DNA of 64,000 nt from Geoglobus sp. UBA235 (GCA_002494725.1 DACG01000011.1:1-64000); one strand, 5' to 3'; counted from the first letter of the stretch, positions 52,495-61,690 are shown. Notes: generated from the sequence alone by a model not told the origin. Numbers and translations are program-made.

Positions 52495-53254
52495 TGCACA
52501 TACACATGTTACTGAAGACGGTAGGTGGTTTAATACGAGTTATGATGCATCACTAGCGAGATTATTTAACGAAATGGAAAAAGCAAAGTTAGATAAAGTG
52601 ATACTATTGCCAGTGTCTCCTTACATTTCAAACGAGTTCGTATATAGGATTTGCAAAGAATTTCCCAACGAGATAATAGGTTTTGCTTCCGTGGAACCCT
52701 TAAAGGTTAAAGCCATCGAAGAACTCGAAAAAGCAATAACAAAGTACGAGCTAAGGGGTTTAAAGTTACATCCAAGGTTTCAGATGTTTAGACCTAATGA
52801 TGGGAGACTATATAAATTATACAAAAAAGTTGAAGAACTTGGAATACCGATAATGTTCGATTGTATACTCAACAGACCTACTCCATTGAGAGACCAACTA
52901 CCAATACTCTATGATGATGTGGCAAATCTCATACCTGATACACCTATAATCTTAGCACACATGGGTGGATTCAAATTCTTAGAAGTCCTTGCAGTAGCCA
53001 ACAAAAACAAAAATATCTACGTAGATACATCCCTAACGTTAGAATACTTTTATAGGACACCATTTCAAGAACAAGTAAGATTTGTTCTCGAAAAAATTGG
53101 ATATGATAGAGTGATTTATGGTTCCGATTTTCCAGAAAGGAGTCTTGTAGCTACTCTAATAAGTGCAAAAAAGATACTTATCGAGTTCGGTGTAAGTAAC
53201 GAGAATCTATATAAGATCTTCTATAAAAATATACTTAGATTAATAAATAAATAA
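52478..53254 (+). CDS. Amidohydrolase-family TIM-barrel protein
   Basis: A 258-residue metal-dependent hydrolase: the N-terminal DAHTH metal motif, LRGLKLHPRFQ, ILAHMGG and a closing VIYGSDFPER, as in the amidohydrolase_2 family. It may act as a lactonase, decarboxylase or amidase. Such genes are unusual in glycan loci, so its substrate is open. It overlaps the methyltransferase by 17 bases and precedes a glycosyltransferase by 15. Confidence 0.82.
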   Translation: MKRVIDAHTHVTEDGRWFNTSYDASLARLFNEMEKAKLDKVILLPVSPYISNEFVYRICKEFPNEIIGFASVEPLKVKAIEELEKAITKYELRGLKLHPRFQMFRPNDGRLYKLYKKVEELGIPIMFDCILNRPTPLRDQLPILYDDVANLIPDTPIILAHMGGFKFLEVLAVANKNKNIYVDTSLTLEYFYRTPFQEQVRFVLEKIGYDRVIYGSDFPERSLVATLISAKKILIEFGVSNENLYKIFYKNILRLINK

Positions 53255-53269
53255 AATAATGGTGATTTA

Positions 53270-54364
53270 ATGAAAAAGAAAATATTAATCGGTATCAATG
53301 AGGTTACAAATACAATTGCAATTTACGGAAGAGAATTAAAGAGGATCGGATATGATGTAAAGACCATTGTTGCGTGGAAAAACAGATTTTTCCTTAACGA
53401 GGAATATGATTACGCTATATTTAATAATATTCAAGATTATAAGGGTAGGAACTCATTAGAAAAAATACTAAAACACGTATATCTCAGTTTAAAATTAATA
53501 ATATTATTTATTAAATATTTTAAGAAGTATAATGTTTATATATTTATATTTAACAAATCATTCTTACCATTGAGATTGGATTACATATTACTAAAACTCC
53601 TCGGTAAGATTATAGTATCCGATTTCAGAGGCTGCGACATCAGACATTGGAAAACGTATGAATCTATGGCCAAAAAATATAACATATTTTCTATTTGTAC
53701 AGACTGCAATAATAAAAATACTTACAGATGTTCCTACATCCGAAAGAAATCCCTTGTACTAATATCTGAAAAATTTTCTAATTTACTATTTACATCTAAA
53801 ATTGATTCTCAATTACTCTCTAAGCCATTTTTTTATAATTGGATACCTTTAGAACTTAGCAAATACAACTTTAAAATTCCAAAGAATAGAATTCCGGTAA
53901 TAGCGCACGCCCCATCAAACAGAGCGATAAAAGGTACGAAATATATCTTGGATGCTTTGAATAGATTAAAGAAAGAAGGGTACGACTTCAGATTGGTCTT
54001 GCTCGAAAATCAACCAAATGAGAGGGTTCGAAAAATATTAAGTGAAGCTGACATAGTAATAGATCAGCTGTTCTCAGTCGGTCCGGCTAATTTAGCATTG
54101 GAAGCAATGGCATCCGGTTGTGCTGTACTGACGGGATATAACGAGGAATTTTTCCCAGCTAAGTGTCCAGTTATTCCAGTTACCAAAGAAAATATATATG
54201 AAAAAATTAAATATTTATTAGAAAATAAAAAAGAAATATATAAATATGCAATTAAAGGTAGGCGATACGTTGAGGAGTACCACGATAGCAGAAAAGTTGT
54301 AAAAAATCTAATAGACATAATCGAAGGTCGTAAGGATGGTGCTTTAATGAAACCCAAAAAGTAG
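53270..54364 (+). CDS. Glycosyltransferase, GT4-like
   Basis: A 364-residue protein with a GT-B C-terminal half: HAPSNRAIKGTKYILDAL and ADIVIDQLFSVGPANLALEA match nucleotide-sugar-binding parts of GT4 enzymes. The N-terminal half contains a cysteine group (CTDCNNKNTYRC) that may bind metal. It is the last gene of the A+T-rich plus-strand block and is convergent with the C5-epimerase gene. Confidence 0.8.
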   Translation: MKKKILIGINEVTNTIAIYGRELKRIGYDVKTIVAWKNRFFLNEEYDYAIFNNIQDYKGRNSLEKILKHVYLSLKLIILFIKYFKKYNVYIFIFNKSFLPLRLDYILLKLLGKIIVSDFRGCDIRHWKTYESMAKKYNIFSICTDCNNKNTYRCSYIRKKSLVLISEKFSNLLFTSKIDSQLLSKPFFYNWIPLELSKYNFKIPKNRIPVIAHAPSNRAIKGTKYILDALNRLKKEGYDFRLVLLENQPNERVRKILSEADIVIDQLFSVGPANLALEAMASGCAVLTGYNEEFFPAKCPVIPVTKENIYEKIKYLLENKKEIYKYAIKGRRYVEEYHDSRKVVKNLIDIIEGRKDGALMKPKK

Positions 54365-54382
54365 TAATTTCTACTTTTAACA

Positions 54383-55390
54383 TTATATCTTCGCTAAAAC
54401 TCTTATTATTGTAACTCCAATAAAAACTACAGCTACGTTAAAAGCATAAATCGCTAAGTTTAATTTTGTTAGAATTTTCTTTGTTAACACATTCCAAGGG
54501 TTCTCGCTATAGGTTTTCCACTTCTCGTAGTAGTGAAGAAAAATAGGATCTCCCGTGAGGTTGTACATTATCTCCATCTGCTCAACATGTACTTTATGAT
54601 ATTTTTCATTGGCCATAGTCCCAACAAGATCGTAACGCGTCCAACTCCCAGTATCGTATTCGTGTAAATGCCTCTTCAATTCCTCTACACCTTTGTTGAA
54701 CAGAAATAACGCTTTCTCGTCGCCAGTAATTTTATAATATTCGTGAATTCCCATTAGAGCATATATAAACCCGTTTAGTGTTCTTGGCTTCGGTTCACCT
54801 TTGTATCCATACTCTAAGTACCACCATCCACCGTCTTCATCTATATGGAGAACACCACCTTCTTCTACGGGAATGATAAAAGCGTTTAACGCAAGCTGGG
54901 CAGCTTTTAAGTATTTTTCGTCACCTGTTAGATTATAAGCGTGAGCTAGTACCGTAAGTCCTAATCCCTGAGCCATTCCCGAAACCCAAGGCGGTTCTAG
55001 TGTGAAATTTGGATATGTTATTCTGCTCTGATATACCCAAACGCTGTAATTACCTCTTATCTCAGCGTTTTCCACGAGCCAATCTGAACAGTTTAGAAAC
55101 AGTCGCTTGTATCTTTTATCATCAGTTTTCTTATACTTCTCAAGGTAATCCATAGCAAATTGCGAGATCGTTACGGGATTTCTTCTCATTTCTCCAACAT
55201 AGTGACCTTTCTGCCACTTGTAATAGAGGTAAGGCACACCCCTCTCATCTAAGACTACTTTCTTAGGCGACTGGTAGTGTAAAGCATCAGATATCGCAAA
55301 AACAACTTCCTTAGCAATCTCGTAATCGAGAATAGAAAGTGGCAAAGCTATCAAACACGAAAATACGAAAATCTTCAAAATCTTATTCAC
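54383..55390 (-). CDS. Glucuronyl C5-epimerase-family membrane protein
   Basis: A 335-residue protein with an N-terminal hydrophobic anchor (about residues 4-20), a C5-epimerase-like alpha/alpha domain and a C-terminal membrane segment (about 310-330). Motifs are PPWVSGMAQG (133-142), NGFIYALMG (206-214), SWTRYDL (249-255) and YHKVHVEQ (264-271). Relatives epimerise D-glucuronate to L-iduronate in heparan-type polymers. The GTG at 55390 follows GGGAGGTGG and overlaps the GT stop by eight bases. Last gene of an operon with a uronate-type 2-epimerase. Confidence 0.8.
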   Translation of the reverse strand: MNKILKIFVFSCLIALPLSILDYEIAKEVVFAISDALHYQSPKKVVLDERGVPYLYYKWQKGHYVGEMRRNPVTISQFAMDYLEKYKKTDDKRYKRLFLNCSDWLVENAEIRGNYSVWVYQSRITYPNFTLEPPWVSGMAQGLGLTVLAHAYNLTGDEKYLKAAQLALNAFIIPVEEGGVLHIDEDGGWWYLEYGYKGEPKPRTLNGFIYALMGIHEYYKITGDEKALFLFNKGVEELKRHLHEYDTGSWTRYDLVGTMANEKYHKVHVEQMEIMYNLTGDPIFLHYYEKWKTYSENPWNVLTKKILTKLNLAIYAFNVAVVFIGVTIIRVLAKI

Positions 55391-56513
55391 ATTTCCACCT
55401 CCCAAAACTCCTATAAATCTCTATCAGTTTTTTCTCCATCTTCTCCCAGTTCATTTCTCTTTCAACAAGCCCTCTTCCCCTTACACCCATTTTCCTAGCC
55501 TCAGCCGGATTTTCAAGCAGGTAAATTATCGCATTCGCAATCTCTTCGACATTGTTCGGATTTACGAGGATTCCGCACTTAGCTCTTTTTACGATCTTAC
55601 TGATCTCAGGATAATCACTTGCGACAACAGCTAACTCACATAGCATGTAGTCGAACAATTTGTTCGGCAATCCAATGTAGGCGTTGTAGAATTCAGATTT
55701 CATAATTACTAGGCCTATCTTCCCTTTTTTTATCTCCTCATACATTTCTCTAAAAGGCCGAAAACCTGTGAACATTACGTTCTTAGTTAAACTATGTTTT
55801 TCTACAATAGATTCTATGTTCGCTTTAACGTTTCCAATTATCTTCAGCTTAACTCCAGAGTTATGTTTCCTCACTTTCAGCAGAGCAAATATGATCTCAT
55901 TTATACCGTGATAACTTTGTATTCCCCCACCCATTTGAACTATTTCACAATTTTTTTCATAGTCTGAGTTTTCTATCATATCAACTAACGGCACATTTGG
56001 AATTAAGAAAAATCCGGAGATCTTTCTGAACCTCTCACCCACGCTGTTGCTAACAACCACTATGCAATCCGCAGATTTGGCAAGGAACTGCTCTATTCTG
56101 AGAGACAAAAATTCAACAACTTTTCTGAGAATTTTGTTCCTAATTTTAAACCAGCCGTAGGCGATTTCGCTTGGCCAGTGCTCGTGAGCGTCGTATACTA
56201 ATTTTACCTTATTTCTTTTCAATAGCTTGAGAATCACACCAATCATAAGCGAATCCGGCTCATGGCAGTGATAAACCTCGCAATCCTGCTTCAACCCCTC
56301 TTTTAAAACTCTCCAGAGCGTAATAAAATGCAGAAGCTTGTTTTCCGGTTTTTTAACAGCAATTATTTTCACGTTGCCCACAGCTTTCTCCCACGCTTTC
56401 TCGTCTGGAGCGACTATAACAACTTCGCAGAATTTTGATAGACTTTTACTTTCCTTGTAAAATATCCTAACATCAAGGGGTCCGTGGGTTGTTGTTAGCA
56501 TGCATACCCTCAT
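55383..56513 (-). CDS. Glycosyltransferase, GT4 family
   Basis: A 376-residue GT-B enzyme. The N-terminal half has HGPLDVRIFYKE and YHCHEPDSL; the C-terminal half has GLPNKLFDYMLCELAVVASD, read as the acceptor/donor E-x7-E-like region. It probably adds a sugar to the lipid-linked glycan. It overlaps the 2-epimerase gene by ATGA and the C5-epimerase gene by eight bases. Confidence 0.87.
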   Translation of the reverse strand: MRVCMLTTTHGPLDVRIFYKESKSLSKFCEVVIVAPDEKAWEKAVGNVKIIAVKKPENKLLHFITLWRVLKEGLKQDCEVYHCHEPDSLMIGVILKLLKRNKVKLVYDAHEHWPSEIAYGWFKIRNKILRKVVEFLSLRIEQFLAKSADCIVVVSNSVGERFRKISGFFLIPNVPLVDMIENSDYEKNCEIVQMGGGIQSYHGINEIIFALLKVRKHNSGVKLKIIGNVKANIESIVEKHSLTKNVMFTGFRPFREMYEEIKKGKIGLVIMKSEFYNAYIGLPNKLFDYMLCELAVVASDYPEISKIVKRAKCGILVNPNNVEEIANAIIYLLENPAEARKMGVRGRGLVEREMNWEKMEKKLIEIYRSFGRWKCE

Positions 56514-57586
56514 GGCCCCCCTCCCAAGTACCCCTCAACAATGACCGCAATTTTCTCGCTCGCTCTTCCATCTCCAAACCTATGACCATAACTATCTTTG
56601 TTAGGCTCGAATTCACGAACAGCTTTGAGTATCTTCTCCTTATCCGCTCCCACGAGCACATTCCAACCGTCTTCTACAGTCTCAATCCATTCAGTAGTTT
56701 CTCTAAGCGTCACACACGGAACCTTGAATATGTAAGCCTCTTTCTGAACTCCGCCAGAATCCGTTATGATTTTCTTGGCATTCTTCTCAAGAACAAGCAT
56801 GTCTAAGTAACCTACTGGCTTTATAATTCCGACGTCTTTACGTAATCTATCCCATAACCCGTACCTCCTCAAAAACTTTTCCGTTCTCGGATGGCAGGGA
56901 AAAATTAAATTTTCAATTTCGCAGAAAGCGTCGACTATATTTTTTAATCTATTGAAAGTGTCCGTATTCTCGGCTCTGTGAACCGTCGCTAAAAAATAGT
57001 CTTTTGGCTTGATGCCGAGCTCTCTAAGTATATCCGATGTTTCTTCCGCAATTTTTATATTCTGACTGATTGCATCAACCATGACATCTCCAGTTAGGTA
57101 CACACCCTCAGTAATGCCTTCCCTCTTCAGATTGTCCACAGCTCTTTCAGTGGGACAAAACAGCAAATCTGAGCAGTGATCGGTCAAAATCCTGTTTATT
57201 TCCTCTGGCATGCGTTTATCGTAGGATCTCAAACCCGCTTCGACGTGCGCAACTGGAATGTGAAGCTTCACCGCTGCAAGTGCTCCAGCAAGAGTGGAGT
57301 TTGTATCCCCAAAAACTATGGCCAAGTCCGGTTTTTCACTGATTAAAACTTCCTCTATCTTTTTGAGCATCTCTCCAGTCTGGTGGCCGTGAGTTCCTGA
57401 GCCAACGCCGAGGTGGTAGTCGGGATCCGGCAATCCGAGCTGCTCGAAAAAGAGTCTGTCCATCTCGTAATCGTAATGCTGCCCGGTGTGCGCGACCACC
57501 TCGTCAAATTTCTTCCTGACTTCCTTGGAGAGCGGTGCCAGCTTTATGAAGTTTGGCCTCGCACCGACGACAGACATTACTTTCAT
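56510..57586 (-). CDS. wbpI: Non-hydrolysing UDP-sugar 2-epimerase (WecB/WbpI-like)
   Basis: A 358-residue 2-epimerase. Family parts are VVGARPNFIKLAPL, VAHTGQHYDYEMD, HVEAGLRSYDKRMPEE and ITDSGGVQKEAY. It interconverts UDP-GlcNAc with UDP-ManNAc (WecB) or, given the WbpA/B/D/E-like set upstream, UDP-GlcNAc(3NAc)A with UDP-ManNAc(3NAc)A (WbpI). The choice cannot be made by reading. AGGTGATCG precedes its ATG, and the DUF354 gene ends seven bases upstream. Confidence 0.88.
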   Translation of the reverse strand: MKVMSVVGARPNFIKLAPLSKEVRKKFDEVVAHTGQHYDYEMDRLFFEQLGLPDPDYHLGVGSGTHGHQTGEMLKKIEEVLISEKPDLAIVFGDTNSTLAGALAAVKLHIPVAHVEAGLRSYDKRMPEEINRILTDHCSDLLFCPTERAVDNLKREGITEGVYLTGDVMVDAISQNIKIAEETSDILRELGIKPKDYFLATVHRAENTDTFNRLKNIVDAFCEIENLIFPCHPRTEKFLRRYGLWDRLRKDVGIIKPVGYLDMLVLEKNAKKIITDSGGVQKEAYIFKVPCVTLRETTEWIETVEDGWNVLVGADKEKILKAVREFEPNKDSYGHRFGDGRASEKIAVIVEGYLGGGP

Positions 57587-57592
57587 CCACGA

Positions 57593-58687
57593 TCACCTGA
57601 AACGGTACTGCACTGCATCATCCCGGGAAAATTCATCTAAACTATCAGGATATTCCTCAATGAACCACACCATAAACTCTGTTATATCGATACATTCGGC
57701 AAACAAGGACTTTCGTTTATTCATCCAGCTCTGTTTTACTTTATTTGACTGTGCAATTTCCTCAGCAAGCTCAATGGCTTTTTTGGGATTTTTTACATTG
57801 AGTAACAGACCAAAGTTCTTTTCCAACTCGACAAAATTACCCATGTCTTTTTCACCAACAAATTTATTGCATCTCACTGTAGGAGTCCCCAGAATTGCCG
57901 CCTCTGTGGCCATAGTCTGTGTGTCGGTTACAAGCAGCTTTGCGAAGTACAGCACGCTGTGGATCTTGCTTTTGTTAGTTTTAAGCAGATATTCTCGCAA
58001 TTCCGGTGGAACATTGCTCCCCTCGTAAGAAACAAAAACATCCACATATCTTTCAAGTCTCTTTACGAGACGTAACTTGTCCTCCAGGCCAAATCCGCTG
58101 ACCCCAACATCATGAGCGGCGTCGAACGCATTGAATCTGACAACAGCAAACTCCCCCTCTTCAACACCAAGCTCATCCAAAACATCTGCATCTGGGACAA
58201 AATACTTGGGGTGCAGGTATGCCAACTCTTTGAATGATCTCACCCTGAGGTGTTTGTGCCCGAGATTGTCCCGAAAAGCATACGGGGTCAGTATAGCATC
58301 CACAATGGGAAGATACGCCCTGATCTGAATGCTCAGCAGCCTGTTAACCCTCGGTTCCGAATCGTAAAACACAAAGCTCCTCGAGCCGAGCAGTTTTGCT
58401 GTGTACGGAGCGTAAATTTCAAACCCGGTTACCAGATCGGGTTTAAAGTCAGACAAATATCTTCTCGCCCGGAGCACGTCAGCGGGAAGCTTGTAGATCC
58501 TGTCCCAGTTGGAGCGAACCTTTGAGAAGACATAGCCGTCATACCTGTCCAAGATCTCAAGCGTTTCCCCGTAATCTCTAACGAGAACCCTGACCTCCAC
58601 ACCTTTCCTTTCGAGACCATCGATTATGTTCTTATAAAAGTGGAACTGTGCAGGTGTTGAGATGAATATGCCAACCTTCTTAACCAT
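57593..58687 (-). CDS. DUF354 family GT-B-like protein
   Basis: A 364-residue protein of the archaeal/bacterial DUF354 family, glycosyltransferase-like in fold: VGIFISTPAQFHFYKNII, GFEIYAPYTAKLLGSRSF and late VTDTQTMATEAAILGTPTVR. Related proteins sit in N-glycan and capsule loci, function unproven. A TATA box at 58710-58718 lies about 27 bases before its ATG. It begins the minus-strand operon ending in the C5-epimerase. Confidence 0.82.
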   Translation of the reverse strand: MVKKVGIFISTPAQFHFYKNIIDGLERKGVEVRVLVRDYGETLEILDRYDGYVFSKVRSNWDRIYKLPADVLRARRYLSDFKPDLVTGFEIYAPYTAKLLGSRSFVFYDSEPRVNRLLSIQIRAYLPIVDAILTPYAFRDNLGHKHLRVRSFKELAYLHPKYFVPDADVLDELGVEEGEFAVVRFNAFDAAHDVGVSGFGLEDKLRLVKRLERYVDVFVSYEGSNVPPELREYLLKTNKSKIHSVLYFAKLLVTDTQTMATEAAILGTPTVRCNKFVGEKDMGNFVELEKNFGLLLNVKNPKKAIELAEEIAQSNKVKQSWMNKRKSLFAECIDITEFMVWFIEEYPDSLDEFSRDDAVQYRFR

Positions 58688-58709
58688 TTAAACACACCTA
58701 TCAAGGGGG

Positions 58710-58718
58710 ATTTATAAC
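58710..58718 (-). promoter_or_regulatory. TATA box of the DUF354 operon
   Basis: On the minus strand GTTATAAAT is centred about 27 bases before the ATG at 58687. The space 58720-58876 shows no gene. Confidence 0.5.
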
Positions 58719-58879
58719 ACTTTGGACAGAGTCTCCGTGCTAAATAAGACCCCACATTTTTAAAGGTGTCCCTGAGTGCCACAGACGATCCTTTCACATT
58801 CTGCGTTAATTCCGCTCTTACGTTTCCCAAGCACATTATCAGACTGCTGACCAAGGGGCAGCAAACGGGGCGTATGAAA

Positions 58880-58890
58880 AAATTTTTATC
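58880..58890 (+). promoter_or_regulatory. TATA box of aglB
   Basis: AAATTTTTATC is centred about 27 bases before the aglB ATG at 58912, with no ribosome binding site between. Confidence 0.5.
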
Positions 58891-58911
58891 TCACTCACCT
58901 TATCTCTGCCA

Positions 58912-61449
58912 ATGAAAGAAAAGGTGGAAAGATATTGGCACATTCCCTTTGTCCTCATCGCAATAGTTCTTGGCCTTTACCTGAGAATCGTGAACCCGTG
59001 GAATCTCGTGTTTGTTCCTTGGATGGAGGGTGCAAGGCTGAGCGGGAACGACCCGTGGTACTACTTCAGGCTGATTGATTCGGCGATCCACAACTTTCCG
59101 AGCAGAATATGGTTCGACGCGTTCACCCACTATCCATACGGCACGTACACGCATTTCGGGCCATTTTTGGTGTACCTTGGAGTCTTGGTATCGATGTTAG
59201 CCGGAGCCACGACTCCTGCGGAAATAAGGACCGTGATCGCCTTCGTCCCTGCATTCGGAGGAGCTCTGCTCGCAATACCCACATACATCCTGACGAAAGA
59301 AGTATTTGGAAAGAGGGCAGGAGTCATCTCAGCATTCATCGTCGTTCTAATTCCCGGCCAGCTCATGGCAAGGAGTGTTCTGAGCTTCAACGACCACCAC
59401 ATATGGGAGGTATTCTGGCAGATTTCTGCTCTCGGCACGTTCATAATGGCATACACCAGGTGGAAGGGGAAAGAATACGGGGTGAACCTGAGAGATAGGA
59501 GTCAGCTAATCTACTCTATCCTCGCAGGAGCCTCCATTGGACTCTACCTGCTGGCATGGTCCCCTGGATTTATCTCAGCCCTGCTCATACTCGTGTTCGC
59601 ATTCCTTGCATTTATGCTGAAAGATCTGATTGAAGCAGATACAAAGAACCTCACGTTTGTTTCAGTAATAGCATTTCTGGTCGCTGCACTGATATATCTT
59701 CCATTTGCGTTCAGATATCCGGAATTTAACACAAACAGATACTCACCCTTCCAGCTTCTCGTGTTATTAAGTTCAGCGATGCTAATAATTTCTTTTTACA
59801 TAATAGAGAGGTATGTGGAAAAGGGCACATTTGACAAACTTGGTGTTAACAGAAAATACGCATTTCCGGCAGTTATACTGACAATATCTGCCATAGTTGC
59901 AGTTGCTGTGTTCGTGCTTGCTCCGGACTTTGCCAGAAACCTGCAGTATGTGTTCAGAGTGGTTCAGCCAAAAGGAGGTGCATTAACCATTGCCGAAGTC
60001 CAGCCCTTCTTCTCCCTTGGCGGAAAGTTCAGCTTGAGCCCTGCATGGCAGAATTTCAGCATAACGTTCTTTTTTGCGGTTCCGGGAATGCTCTACTACC
60101 TTTACAGGCTGATAAAAACAAGAGATGAGAGATTGCTGTTTATCCTGATATGGGGTTTTGCCATGTTCATTGCTCTTGCAGGACAGAACAGATTTGCATA
60201 CTACTTCGGAGTTGTTTCTGCAGTTTTTGCCTCAGCATTGGTCAGCGAGATTCTTGAGAAGTTGAAATTTTATGACTACATATCTGCCGCAGTAAAAAAT
60301 GACAGGAAAGCGATGAAGAAGATAGGTGTGAAAGGTCTTGTTGCAGGAGTCCTGTTGTTGTTCATCCTCATCTATCCTACTTTTTCACAGGCAGACTTCT
60401 ATTCCAAGCATTCAGCAGGAGGTATAAACAGGCAGTGGTACAATGCACTGGTATGGATGAATGAAAACACTCCTGGAAAGGAGATGTACGATGAATTTTA
60501 CTATCAGCTCTACCTGCCTCCTGAAAATCCAAGGGAGAGGTACCCCTACTACCCGGAGGGAGTTTACAGCATAATCAGCTGGTGGGATTATGGCCATTGG
60601 ATAACAGCAATAGCCCACCGCATTCCTGTGGCAAATCCATTTCAGCAGGGTATAGGAAACAAATACAATGATGTACCCGGAGCAGCACCATTCTTCACGA
60701 CATTCAACGAGAGTTACGCAAACAGAATTGCAGATTTCTTTGATGTGAGATATGTTGTAAGTGACGTTGAGATGGCAACAGGAAAGTTCTATGCAATGGC
60801 AGTGTGGGCTGAAGGAAGCCTTGAAAAAGCAGGGCAGATGTATTTCATTGGTACAGGAATTGCATACATAGATCCAAATGGTAACATTGGACTCTCTCTG
60901 TCAGGCAGATTACCCCCAGGAGCAAGGCAGCTGTCCACTGTAAACATCCCGAGTGTTAATTACTACAAAACAATGGAGGCAAAATTCCACATATTTGATG
61001 GTAGCGGGCTCAGGCATTACAGAATGGTCTATGAGAGCGAATCGAGCAGAAATACGTATTCTGGCTTTCAGGAGTTCATGTACCGGAATATATACAATTC
61101 CATGTATGCTGAAAAACTTGGCTACGGAAAGGTTGATGTAACCTCCACCGGATACGTGAAGATATTTGAGTACGTCAGGGGAGTGGTGGTTAAAGGCAAG
61201 GCAAATGGGGAGGAGGTAACAGCGAAGGTAACAGTCAAAACAAATCAGGGAAGGACGTTTGAGTACATCCAGAAAGTCAGGGTTGTTAATGGAGAGTACC
61301 AGCTCGTGCTGCCCTACGCACAGAACACAGACTATCCTGTGAAACCGGTTTCCGAGTACACAGTTGAAAGCGGTGGAATAAGCAAGACACTGACTGTCAC
61401 TGAGGATCAGGTTCGGAATGGGGATGTTATTGTTCTTGATCTGATCTGA
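58912..61449 (+). CDS. aglB: AglB oligosaccharyltransferase (STT3 family)
   Basis: An 845-residue membrane enzyme that transfers lipid-linked oligosaccharide to asparagine in NxS/T sequons outside the cell. The first metal motif lies in GNDPWYYFRLID (about 45-56), with about 12-13 membrane segments to residue 490. The catalytic WWDYG is at about 556-560 in SWWDYGHW. A beta-rich C-terminal domain follows. It anchors the adjoining locus as an N-glycosylation system. It appears to be transcribed alone. Confidence 0.95.
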   Translation: MKEKVERYWHIPFVLIAIVLGLYLRIVNPWNLVFVPWMEGARLSGNDPWYYFRLIDSAIHNFPSRIWFDAFTHYPYGTYTHFGPFLVYLGVLVSMLAGATTPAEIRTVIAFVPAFGGALLAIPTYILTKEVFGKRAGVISAFIVVLIPGQLMARSVLSFNDHHIWEVFWQISALGTFIMAYTRWKGKEYGVNLRDRSQLIYSILAGASIGLYLLAWSPGFISALLILVFAFLAFMLKDLIEADTKNLTFVSVIAFLVAALIYLPFAFRYPEFNTNRYSPFQLLVLLSSAMLIISFYIIERYVEKGTFDKLGVNRKYAFPAVILTISAIVAVAVFVLAPDFARNLQYVFRVVQPKGGALTIAEVQPFFSLGGKFSLSPAWQNFSITFFFAVPGMLYYLYRLIKTRDERLLFILIWGFAMFIALAGQNRFAYYFGVVSAVFASALVSEILEKLKFYDYISAAVKNDRKAMKKIGVKGLVAGVLLLFILIYPTFSQADFYSKHSAGGINRQWYNALVWMNENTPGKEMYDEFYYQLYLPPENPRERYPYYPEGVYSIISWWDYGHWITAIAHRIPVANPFQQGIGNKYNDVPGAAPFFTTFNESYANRIADFFDVRYVVSDVEMATGKFYAMAVWAEGSLEKAGQMYFIGTGIAYIDPNGNIGLSLSGRLPPGARQLSTVNIPSVNYYKTMEAKFHIFDGSGLRHYRMVYESESSRNTYSGFQEFMYRNIYNSMYAEKLGYGKVDVTSTGYVKIFEYVRGVVVKGKANGEEVTAKVTVKTNQGRTFEYIQKVRVVNGEYQLVLPYAQNTDYPVKPVSEYTVESGGISKTLTVTEDQVRNGDVIVLDLI

Positions 61450-61454
61450 ATCAG

Positions 61455-61470
61455 TTTTTAACATTTTTTT
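61455..61470 (+). terminator. T-runs after aglB
   Basis: TTTTT at 61455-61459 and a seven-T run at 61464-61470 follow the aglB stop and likely end its transcript. The rest of 61471-61655 shows no gene. Confidence 0.45.
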
Positions 61471-61657
61471 GGATTTCCAATTTCAGGGATTCATGCTTTG
61501 CTTTATGGAATTGCTGTTCAGGAAATGTGTGATCTGATTTTGATAGGGGAATTGTTCTGGGAGCATTCATCTGACAGAAAAATCATCTGGCATACAAAAA
61601 AGAGAGCTTCAGAACCGGATAGATGATTGGGTTTCAGACTGCCCGATCTCATCGAAA

Positions 61658-61690
61658 GATTTAAATCTATCTGTTCTTGGAGGAGAGGTA
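61658..61690 (+). promoter_or_regulatory. TATA box and strong ribosome binding site
   Basis: GATTTAAATC (61658-61667) precedes GGAGGAGAGGTA (61679-61690), which runs directly into the ATG at 61691. Confidence 0.5.

Noticed and set aside
58720..58876. Possible small gene or remnant between DUF354 and aglB
   Set aside because: Minus-strand frames here contain a CPKC pair, but they overlap the promoter of the DUF354 operon and show no further family features.
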